Origin: Thereva unica
Taxonomy: Eukaryota > Arthropoda > Insecta > Diptera > Therevidae
Assembly (NCBI GenBank): GCA_949987705.1
Contig: OX465281.1
Span: forward strand, 82,674,543 to 82,738,542
Reading direction: 5' to 3'
Length of the DNA: 64,000 nucleotides
How positions within the stretch are numbered: the first letter of the stretch is position 1; the number at the start of each line of letters is the position of its first letter. Shown here one piece after another: positions 10,032-21,100 of the stretch. The notes below the pieces were generated by a model. It worked only from the letters and a program-made list of their open reading frames with translations, did no database searches and was not told the origin of the DNA. Position numbers and translations under genes: made by a program.

Positions 10032-11649
10032 ATGGCTATGACATTTCTATGTTAATTGTAATTAACAAAATAATCCAGCTGGTAGTGTATACCAATTACA
10101 AAATCAGGCATTCAGCATTAATGAAGAAGTTCTTCCTTTCCCGACTGGGAAGCTAAAGTTGCTGTATACAATCAAATCAATCAATATTTTCGGTGCACAT
10201 AAATGCATTCACTGATATTTAAGTGTCGACAGAGCAATGATTAAATTGCAATGTTTGTAAATCTTCTGATAAAATTGTACGTGCGATAAATAAAAGCGAA
10301 ATGAAATTGATAAAAAGAGATATCTTTGCTGTTTATCGATATGCATATGCAATACATATGTATGTATGTATATATTAGAAATTATTCTACTTATTGAAAT
10401 GATGGTGTCTGTTAAATTAGTTCTATTTGTTCCCATGCATCTTACATGGCTTCCGTTGAAAGGGAGTATGTGATGATGCTTGTTGATTTATTAAAGCTTG
10501 GGAAAATGACTGACTGGAAATTTGCTCTGAAAAAAGTTAGGAAACTATTTTAAGTGGAGACTTTCACTGTAAACAAAAAATAAATGAACTTATTTTTGGC
10601 GTGGAGTTGACATACACTTTCGGGGAGATTAAAAAGAATAATATGTAATAAAGGAAAACATCTTTGATAACAATATAGAAAATCATTTTTTATATATTCT
10701 ATCGCATTACTTCTTTATCAGTGCAAGTATGATGAAGTTGCTCAAGACACATTACAGAAATTGCAACGATGACGGCAGGAACTAATTTCTTTAAAAATTA
10801 AATTGATTTTATGATATTTATAGTCAATTTTGAGGAGGTCGATTGAAACAACTTACATTCGTGCTACCATCACAGTCTATGGTTCTCGTGATTTATGCTT
10901 TCTGAAAAACGTGAACAATGTTTGCCTTTAGTCTATTGGAAGTTCAAGCTTAAGAGTTATGATTGTTTATTTTCTTTTAATGTATTAATTTTAAGTTTAG
11001 CATACTGAAAAGGCCGTGTTCATTTCATCACCAGAGTCCAGCAGCATTAGTCGCTATAAGTAATTAAATGGAGGACTTGCAAAAAATGGTCTAAGTTGAT
11101 CTCGAAACAGTCATAGTAGTATTATTAGTTTTACGAATCATCCTTCGCGCTACTAAATCATCTTGTCACTGTCCAATGTCGAACAATCTAATGTAATGGA
11201 CACACATGTGGTACCATGATATTAAAATACCACGTAGCATACCAGATGTGTGTGACCTTATACCAGGTCAATACAATTTCAAAAACTTAGTATAGTACCA
11301 TTCGACGTGGTATCGAAGGAAGCCCTTTTTCTTGGTTTCCTTATACACAAACCTAGTATAGTATCCTTTTAATTGCTAATTGTATAAAAGCGTGGGAAAA
11401 CCCCCTAATTTTCTCATTTTAAAAAATAAATTTTTGATGCAATAAAAATTCAGCTGGTTAAAAGAGAATACAAAAATTGTTTAGTGAAAAGTTATACTTT
11501 CGATTTCAAGCACACTTATTTATGTAAAATTATTTAAATGAGCACAAATTAATTTGTTTTCAATTTGCAAAAGCATTACAAAAAGAATCAGCTGAGAGTT
11601 GTCAAATGTATACTACAAAATGGAATTTTTCAGGGCTTGATAACAAAAA
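10032..11649. other. No recognised gene
   Basis: AT-rich sequence with no coding similarity that I can see. Short TATG/TACA microsatellite-like runs occur near 10340-10370. Confidence 0.4.
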
Positions 11650-12362
11650 ATATTTATTTATTTATTTATTCGCCAAACAAGGCACACTTAAACTAGGTAT
11701 ACATATACTTAGATTAAATAACATAGTGTACAGTCTTTTTTATATAACTACTGTTAGCTACTAAAAACCTACTATTGTCAGGGGGGTTATGTTAGTAGGG
11801 ATTTGAGTATTTTTTTATAGGATGACTTGTTGATGGAAGGGGAGAAAGAGGAGCTATGGCTATTAAAAACCATACAGCATCTGTTGACGGGCTGATTCCT
11901 TGCGTAATCGGTGCGGTGTGGATATTGCCTAAGTAGTTTAGAGTGTTTCGGACTACATCATTCAATTTGATTCTGTCCGACAGAAACTGCACTTTAAGCT
12001 TTCCACTTAGGACGTCAAAGGCAACGCAAGATATGAGCAGTTTCCTCCTGCTAGACAGCGGCATGAGATCAAGCACTTTGAGCCTGTCCAAGTAGTGCGG
12101 CAGGGTTTGGTAGTCATGGGGGTTGTGTAGATGTCTCAGGGCAAAAAGAAGAAATCTCTTTTGAATGGATTCGATCCTCCTACTGCTCACTTGGAATATA
12201 GGATCCCAGATAGGGCGGACTAAAGAACAGAAGAGTATTTTTGTGACCCATACATTACCAAATTCTTTGGCTCTCCTCTTGATGAAACCAAGAAGTTTGT
12301 TGGCTCTGGCAATTATATTATCGTAATGAAGGTTGATATCGGCATTGAAAACACATGTGTGT
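11650..12362 (-). pseudogene. Jockey-clade LINE, 3' part of reverse transcriptase and 3' tail
   Basis: On the minus strand from 12362: FNADINLHYDNIIARANKLL, GFIKRRAKEF, SLVRPIWDPIFQV, then RIESIQKRFLLFALRHLHNP and LDRLKVLDLMPLSSRRKLL. This is the RT thumb/C-terminal region typical of Jockey-like LINEs. The element ends at a (TAAA)n tail, seen as TTTATTTATTTATTTATT on + near 11652-11670. It is 5'-truncated. The longest open part is 132 codons (12190-11792). Confidence 0.75.
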
Positions 12363-13194
12363 CCATAGCATTATGTTATAGAAACTTCGCTGGAATTGAT
12401 CCCGCTGTAATTTTCATATATTTGATGCTGCCGATGTAAGAAACTTCCAACGGAATCAATTCCATCGAAGTTCAGAATAGGCTTTAATGTGAATGTGGCA
12501 AAAAATTTGCAAAAGTAACGTCATAATGTAAACCTGCTCGGGTAGTGATTATAGTATGCGTCAACGAGGTTGGTTAATTCTCGCAGAACTGACGCGACAT
12601 GCAGAACTTTAGAATAAACAGTCTTGGTCGTATTGGCTTAATATCAAAAATTATGAAGGGAGCAATCGAGAGTCTAGGACGGCATTCCCATTGTAGAGTC
12701 GAAAAATAGACTACAAGCCCACGGAAATTTTTGGGGGTCATGTGACACAGCATGAATTATAAGAAGATCGACTTTAGACACTGTGCCGTCACGTAAGTTC
12801 AATTTTCCTTTCAGAGGTGTGCTTTTCCGACCAAATATTCTTGTACGACAATTCTTACATTGATGTATTATAAAAATAAGCTCTTAGAACCTACTGCGAT
12901 ACAAAAATAATGGTACAGGAAACCAGACAATTTTTTGAATTTCTACAAAGGTGATTTATTTCTGTACGGCAGTAGTACATTTCTCTTTCTATGCTTTCTA
13001 AGAATCATTGTGTGGCTATGCCGTACATATTTCTGGTTAAACGATGATAGGAGTGCTTAGCAAAATAAACGGAAAAACTATAATCGACAATTTGCTTGGA
13101 GATTGATGTTGCTTACGGATGCTTGCGTTTTGTGGCTTTTTTAGGGCACCGTACGCAACATGTGAGAATTTAACGAACATTCGTCTACACCTTT
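12363..13194. other. No recognised gene
   Basis: No ORF, RNA gene or clear repeat structure recognised. Confidence 0.4.
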
Positions 13195-14134
13195 TCCAAT
13201 TGTAATACAGAAAGCGTCAATTGTAATTCAGAAAGTATCAATTGTAATCCAGATTAGTCAGTTGTATTGCAGAAAGTATCAATTGTAATTCAGATTTGTC
13301 AATTGTAATTCAGAAAGTATCAATTGTAATTCAGAAAATATCAATTGTAATTCAAAAAATTTCAATATTCAACTCAGTGATGCAGTAAATTGACAAAATA
13401 ATTTCTTTCATTACATAAATGATATCCTCCAAACCACATTATGCATGATCATCATCATCAGGAGCTCCACAGCCAATTGTTGACCTTGGCATCCTCCAGC
13501 ATTCGCTTCCGTGATTCTCGATCCCTGGTCCGATTTTTCCAGTTTATTATATTCAACTGTTTTAAGTCTTCCGCGACGTCATCTATGTATCTTTTCTTTG
13601 ACTTACTGATTTCATACAACTCTGAGTTGTATCTTCTCCTCCAAACGCCATTAGCCTGTACTCCTTTATAGATCGAACGAAGGATCTTCCTTTCGAATCT
13701 TCCACCAATGCTTCGTGTGCGTTTTTCAATGTCCACACTTCCGAACCATATAGTGGGACAGGCCTTATTAGTGTTGTGACACCATCGTGCATGATATCGT
13801 CCGATTAATACTATTTCAATGCTAAGTTGTGTTATCTGACGCAATCTCTAAAAGTCTCCCAGTTGATAACCTTTTTCGTGCAAACGATGTGAAGCGAATG
13901 TTTAGGCAAACTTTGAAACAAAATAAAATCTTCTGCGTTCCATACATAATATACCAGTTGCAGAAATTGCTGCAATTAGATGAATGTTGAATTTTTCTGA
14001 ATTACAATACAATTGATACTTCCTGAATTACAATTGACAATTCTGAATTACAATTGATACTTTCTGAAATACAATTGAATAATCTGAATTGTAATTGATA
14101 CTTTCTTTCTGAATTACAATTGGAAAAGGTGTAG
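13195..14134. mobile_element. Fold-back element, 940 bp, arms made of tandem CAATTGTAATTCAG-type repeats
   Basis: The outer 22 bases are perfect inverted copies (CTACACCTTTTCCAATTG at the left, CAATTGGAAAAGGTGTAG at the right). Inside each arm a unit of about 20 bp, CAATTGTAATTCAGAAAGTAT, is repeated with variations: about eight times on the left (13207-13370) and about six on the right in inverse orientation (13996-14120). The core holds an RTE LINE fragment. I see no target duplication. This architecture is that of fold-back elements. Confidence 0.75.
13440..13850 (-). pseudogene. RTE-type LINE fragment, C-terminal RT region
   Basis: The minus strand reads TLIRPVPLYGSEVWTLKNAH in one frame and FERKILRSIYKGVQANGVWR then RYNSELYE in another, followed by a KRYIDDVAEDLKQL segment. 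This is the region after the RT palm in RTE-like LINEs ('LIRPVLLYGSETWTL', 'FERKILRKI'). At least one frameshift separates the parts. It is enclosed by the fold-back arms. Confidence 0.7.
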
Positions 14135-15083
14135 TTTATTATGTCAATTTAGGTCGATGCCATATTAACACAAATTTTACGTAAGCTACGTTAATATTAC
14201 GTTCTATCTTTACCCGGGCTTTGTTGGTGTTTTTTATTACTTGGTATGATCATGTTTTAAGTAAGGCTTATTCAACGTACGCCTTCTCCAAATCTCTTTA
14301 ATGATTAAAAGCAAAGCAAGGAATTTGATGTGCCTGTTAACAGTCCTTGCTCGATACAATAAATTAACAAAACGATAGTTTTGCTATTAGTTGTGAACAA
14401 AATTATCCATGGATGGCTCCAAAAGTATAACTGGCAATTAGATACAACATTAACTATGTTCTTAATTCTTTTATAATAAACAATTTGTATTACGTATTTT
14501 GAGCACAATATGTTACTTGAATGAAATGATAAAATGTTTTTTTGGATTGCCTAATTTATTTTAAAAAGCAAAACAAGAAATTCTTATATCGTGACTTGAA
14601 CTTTAAAAATAGTAAATTTTAGAGGATATACAATAAAGATGTAAAAACAAGTTAAATATGATAAATGTCAACTACTACGAACTGCAAAATTATCAAGCAA
14701 AGCTAAAGAGCCAAAGCATATCGATACACCCGTAAAATATCACGTACCAGATCAAGATAACGATTTCTATACTAAACTTTCACTTTCGTCAGATGCCCTG
14801 ATGTCTAAAGTTTTTACATTGGGCAAAAAGAAAGATTCAAAGCTATTTCTGTGCAAAAGAATGCCAATTAATTGGGCTTTGGGTGTGTAGGAAGAAAGTA
14901 CTTATATTTTGCAGTGGCTAGCCGTTGTCAATAATTATAGATTTGCGTTAAAGTTTATTAACGCTCTGCATTTTTGAGGAGTATACCGAGGGTTTTCAAA
15001 CAATAAATATATCAAATTTTTTATTCATTTCTTTTATTATATTATTTAGTTTTTATAACAATTTTTTTCCTTTTTTTTTTCAG
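14135..15083. other. No recognised gene
   Basis: Sequence directly upstream of the first visible Su(Tpl) exon; presumably intron. It ends in a long T-rich polypyrimidine tract (15045-15080). No coding similarity. Confidence 0.4.
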
Positions 15084-15131
15084 AATAAATATAACACGCA
15101 CGCAACAATACAAATTCTGGAAAATGGGGGT
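15084..15131 (+). CDS. Su(Tpl): Su(Tpl) exon, 48 nt, ELL N-terminal domain
   Basis: A pyrimidine tract ending in CAG precedes the exon and GTAAGT follows it. The 16 codons read NKYNTHATIQILENGG, which fits the ELL segment just before the 'SFP' strand that opens the next exon. It ends in phase 0 and the next exon starts in phase 0. It is short and 15.7 kb from its neighbour, so the call rests on the splice signals, the phase and the alignment to the family (human ELL has a comparable 'SIRFQGSQG'). Confidence 0.75.
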
Positions 15132-18100
15132 GTAAGTACTCTATTTTTATATAAATAAAATAAGTGTTTTGTCTTTTAGCAAAAAATGTTGGGTCTGGGT
15201 TTTGGCTATTATTTTTGTGTCTGTCATGTATTTAATCCGCAAATTGTTTACACTTTGGCTCGAATTTATTTTCGTAATTAAGGTGATTTGATACTTTGAA
15301 CTTATTTTAATAGTTTATTGAAATGTAGATTGCATCAGAACTAAGCTTAGGAATCGCCCTTTGTACTATTAGCCCGTCATGTTCATGTCACGGGGCAATA
15401 TCTATTTGTAAGCATAGAATGATGTACTAATCAATAAAGATAATGGCGGATACAAGATCATTCCTCTTCAAGAGCTCTATGATTTATGAATTACTTTAGT
15501 TCTGAAAAAATCACCAATTGAACTAGGAAATTTACTACTAGTAAATATGATCCTAAAATCCCCAGCCTTTCTTTTCTACGAAAAAAAAATCGAAAAATGG
15601 CAAGCAAATTTTTGAATTTAACTGTTTGAAATGTTATCTAATCAAAATAGAGTTGTATCTGAAATTGTTGAATTTTTAAAATCGCGGCTCAAAATAAAAC
15701 TCATTTTAGAAGCTACATCTAAGTACAATAGCTCTGTAAGCTACTTGGTTAACACATTCCCTACGGTTAGAGTTGAGCAGGACTTATGCGAGGCAGTTTA
15801 TTTGTCCATTACACGACTGTAAATCGTACTGAGGCCTAAGTAAAATCTCCTGCTACTCTTGGTATGAGCATATAAACGTGCACTGTCACCGACCCAAACC
15901 CACGAAACTCAAGGGACACATCTATTTGAACCCTTTCAGTACATTTGTTGCATTGGTGTAACAATTTAAATTGATACCGGTAGGATTAAATAGATCACAT
16001 CATGTTATAGTCAGACCTAAAATTTACGTGTACACATTTTTTTATTCCCAAAATAGTTATTGAGCTGCAGCATAAATCGCGTTTAGGTCGAAAAAGCAAT
16101 TGCAAAAGAGGAATAAAAATTAAAAATGATAAAAAATTATCTACGATCATGTATGAGTCACGTTTAAATCATTACATGATATTATCAATAAAACGAGAGT
16201 TGGCAGAAAATATAGACTATGATGATTTTATCGACGACTTTGCGGAAATGGAAGAAAAAAATGTAGTGTATACTACAGAAATGTGATGATTAGACGAATC
16301 CATATCTATACACAAACATAGCATATGTATATTTTAGTGTGCTTGTGTTTCAGGATTAAGACCACTTTTGCCAATTAGAATGCAGGGTTATGGATTTTGA
16401 CAATTAGAACGCAGGGATATGGTGGTTTTGGTTTTACGCCCGCCCCTAGACGATTAGTACGCAGCGATGTGAGGTTTTCAATTTTTGAGTTTCACTCTAT
16501 TCTCGAGGGCCCAGAGCAAATCGTCCCAGTTGCCCTCTATGCCGGGCTTTCGCTATCTCAAGCTGTGGCTCAACCGGCTGTTATTGAAGTAAACTCATAC
16601 AGCATCTAAGAGTTTAACCTGTAGGCTCACTACCCCTTCTCTAGCTAAGCTTGCTATTAGACATTGCACCACGACATGAACGACTATGTGGACTATGACA
16701 TGTAGGACTATGTGGCTTATATTTTCAGCGGTGATTCCTGGATATATTTGACAAAAAAAAATTGGTCTAGAGAGGGGTGCTATCCCCCACTATCCACTAT
16801 GATACAGGATATTTACGGAAAGAAGAAACTTGTGTGACTTCATTTAGAAGATATGCGTCTTCTAAGAACAAGAAAAATTCCAATATTCTTCGTTTTGCGA
16901 TTTACAATGTTTTTTTTTTTTTGAATTATAATATTTCATTCTTAGGGAGTCGAGTTTTTTACTATATTTTTTACTGTACACCGAATACTATTTCAGATAA
17001 CATCATCTCCAGATTTTGATGTGATGTTAGACCCTTCGGATTGATCTGGCTTTTTAAATACTGTCATAAAATAATTGTTGAAACACTTATATGAGGAGTG
17101 ACTTTTCAAAAGGCCTTATTTCCATTTAGATTAAATTTTCAGAAACCGCAAATTTCTGTGGTACGTCCAAAATATGCAAAATTGTTAATTTTTTTTGCAT
17201 CAATATAGTTTGTCCTAGTATAACTATATTTTTACAGTAGTAGATGAAAAATATTGTAAGTGCGACTTCATTAAAAACAAAAAATAGTTTGGAAATATGC
17301 CCTTTTGTTTGAAAAGTTTGGAAATGTATGGACATCCATAGGAAAAATGACTTTATTACATTTTTTTTTAAAAAGTCTTTTGCTTGAAATCTTTTAAAAT
17401 ACTACAAATTCACGCAGGAAATTTGGCGTTTTGTTCAATTAAATACACCGTTTATTTCATACATGGGAATATGCCTGTTTTGAAAAAAATCTATATTAGT
17501 ATCCATTTTTTTATAGGAACGAAGGACTTTTCTTTCGTCCTATTAACGTGAATAGGTGATAATTTAGCCTTGCTACTGGATTCCATCGAAATTTGCTCTA
17601 AAGTTGGAAATAAGGCCTTTTGAAAAGTCACTCCTCATATATAAATTTCAGCTTTTATACTTTAACGTAAATGAGCCCAGCTCTTGCGCACCTTTAGCAC
17701 GTGATACCGGCCTAATGCGTCACTAGTCAAGGTTTGTAAACCCCGAGCGTTTTTACCTACAGTAGTGACAATGTATAGAAAAAATTTCAGCCTTTATACT
17801 TCGACGTGGGTCTGGGAGGCCCTGGATCTTCATCATTAGTCCTATACAAAATAATAACTACAAACAAAGCACTCCAGAACTCCAGTTCTCGTCTTTTAAG
17901 GGCAACGTTTCTTTTCTTATCGTCTTCACACCGCCAGAGTGTAATTATCAATTTGTCCCTTCAAAAAAAGTAACAAACACTCGCAATCCAGTGATGGCAG
18001 AACACAGATATCAAATACAAATTATTTATTCGGCCGCAATCCGGTCCTATGGTCTCAAAACTGTTCTCTCCACCTGTTCTGATTTAGATCTGGCATTGTC

Positions 18101-21100
18101 AAATTTGCCGCCACAAAGCTTGGGGCGTCCTGGTTTATGGAAATCTTGCAGCAAAGTTTTGGTCTACCTCGTTATATGTAGCATCACATAAATCTTACCA
18201 CAGGAGATTTTCCGAGCAGATTCCTCTTCTCTCATATGATTAGATGTTCTGCCCACCGGAGTTTTATTTTCTTTATGGCATCTGTTCTCCGAATTCTCCA
18301 AATTTCCTCTCGAAGGCCGCTAAAAGGTCGGAGTAGTTTTTCTGGTAAGCATAAGTCTCACTTCATAGTGAGTACTGATAAGACCATCGTCTGTATAAGA
18401 CGGTTTGAATATCAGATTAGATGCCTTGAAACCTTGACATATTATAGTAGAGGCTTTGTTGGCTATTAGTAACCACTCATGTATTTGTCTCATGCGATTG
18501 TTGGCTGCTACGATTATCCTAAGCTGGGTGAATGAAACGTCTCGAGCCACCATGTATTTTATTTTGATTTCATTGTTGTGCAGCCTCAGTTTTCGTACCG
18601 CCCGCCCGCTCAATCTGGTTAAAACTATCTTTTAAAGCTCTGATGTCTTGATATTACCCTGACTCACGGATCATTTTCTCCAATGGCAAGTGTAACGAAA
18701 TGCAGATCAGATCAAATTGGTCGGTAAACCCCACAATCTCATTAAGAATGTCTTTGATTGTATCCTGTTTTTTCATTTCTGACTTCTGAGGAAAAAGCAA
18801 TAATTTCAAGCACAAACTATACATATGAACTGGGCTTTAGCCCCGGAGAAATCACTTATGTGTGTTGAACCGAACATTATGGAACTGAGTATGGTGAAGC
18901 CGGGGACATTATTAAACTTTTTCCTCTTGGCATTTTCAAAAAATTTATTTTGAAAACACGACTAAATTTACAGGGAGTACAACTTGTGTTAACTCTACAA
19001 AACCTTCACATAGGCTGGTGGATTTATAATTATGCCACAGTACAAAATTATAAATTTTCAGAAAACTTTAAAATGTTTACCCCATCTTGACAGACGTTCT
19101 TTATTTGTAATAGGGTCCCTAGACTATCAATAATATTGTGCAATATTCAGTTTTATTGATGGTCTGTGGATGATATTGAAAGATTGTACTATAGTGAGTG
19201 GATCAAAATGGATTTAATATATTTTTTGTTCAATAGAACACAGTAGGTACTGCAGTCTGTAGTTAATATTGCGTACAATTTTTAATTTAATGTCGGGCCG
19301 TAAACATCGTTGTTCGATAAATAAAAAACCGAACTCGTATTATTATGGCAACAATTAAGATATCTAAATTAAAATTCTTGAATTTAAAGTTTTGAATTGA
19401 AATTACAATTAGATTTATTGCAAAATAATATTGATAAGGCAAAGAAGAAAACCTTCAATACTTTGCTCAATATTATCGCACAATATTATTGATAGTCTAG
19501 GGACCACTTAACTGAGAAATTTTCATAGAAAAAAGGTTCTCAGAAATAGGAAAAATCTCCATTTATGAGACATGTACAATCTATACATCACTCAATAAAT
19601 TCGTCAGACAGGTTACAGAAGGCGCCACTATTGGTAAATCCAGTTACCCTAAAACGATATTCCGTTCATTCCTACATTCCGAGAATTTCTTTCAAGTCAT
19701 AGTGGTTTTAGTGATGCTACTTTTGTAAGGAAAAATCTGAATTTCGTGTATTGTTACAGGCATTGATTTCTAATAAGAAAAATGCAGTTCAAGCAAAGCA
19801 GTCGATTAAAAGGTCTGCTCCATCGACACAAATGTTCTGCTGATTTTAAACACACAAACGCCAATGATACTGAACGCTCTGGTTGCTCAAATTCGACAGG
19901 CGTTCCAGAAACAAAGAGTGCCCAAAATTGTTTAGGAAGCTGCATTGCAGTTGACACAGATTAGAAGCAGTGAATTCACTATTTTGCACGAACAGTAACA
20001 GAACAGTAACAACGTGTTGATGATTCAGAGCGCTGTTAGAAGTGTGTAGCCAAAATCAAAAGGATTTTTCATGTGATGTTTTTTTTTATTAGGCGTCCTA
20101 CTAAGTTGTCAATATCATGGTTGCAAAATATGTGATTTCCGCTCACATCACTGATTCCGCTCAAAATTTGATTCCGATCAGAAGTTGATTCCGATCAGAA
20201 TATGATAGGAATCAATTTATGAGCGGAATCAAATTGGATACATATTGATTCCGCTCACATTGCTGATTCCTATCGGATTTGATTCCGCTCAGTTTTTGAT
20301 GTGAGCGCCGCTCACTGAACATCAGGCGTTGAGCTTGTATGCTTTTTCTAATATGCTTCGACTGAATGTGAGTTGTACGTTCAGATAATTTATTGTAAAT
20401 TCAGTTTTTAGATGTATAATGCTGCACATCTAAAAGATTTAGTAAATAACACTTGCCGAGTTAAGATTTAAAGATAATAATTGATATTTTTTTAAAACCG
20501 AAATTCGATTATCTGATAACCGGATAGTTAATTCTATTCCAATCTATGTCTACTTTCCATTATTTGAAAAATAAAATAAACATGTTATTACTATATTAAC
20601 ATAAATGTATTTTTAAATTTCATAGAATTACCTGAACTGAAAGCAGAATATAATTCCTAGAACAGTAAATTTTGTACATAGCAAAATATACTATGCATAT
20701 ACATATGAACTTATGAACGAAGTGTTTATTTAACTTAACACATATTAAAAGTCCTATTCCGATCGAATTTGATTCCGCTCATATCAATGATTCCGATCAA
20801 ATGTTGATTCCGATCAGAATATGATAGATATTGATTCCGCTCACATTGCTGATTCCTATCGGTCAGCTGTTCCTGTCGAAAAGCGGGGTTATTGTGCACC
20901 TCAGTATGTGCTCATTGTTACAGCAATCGCTACAGTTATATCCCCGTAATGAATGATCCTGAAGAGAACTTAGAAGAAGACAATGAAGGTGAAGTGGACA
21001 GCTCCGGTTAACCAGACCCCGAGATCCAGCGATGAAGAATAAATGGAAATAAATACAGGAACTTTGTCAATTTTTCCAATATATTCGAAATAGTTTTTCT

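Noticed and set aside
13207..13370. CRISPR-like array of short repeats
   Set aside because: Eukaryotic context; units are contiguous variable tandem repeats mirrored at the other end, not repeats with unique spacers.
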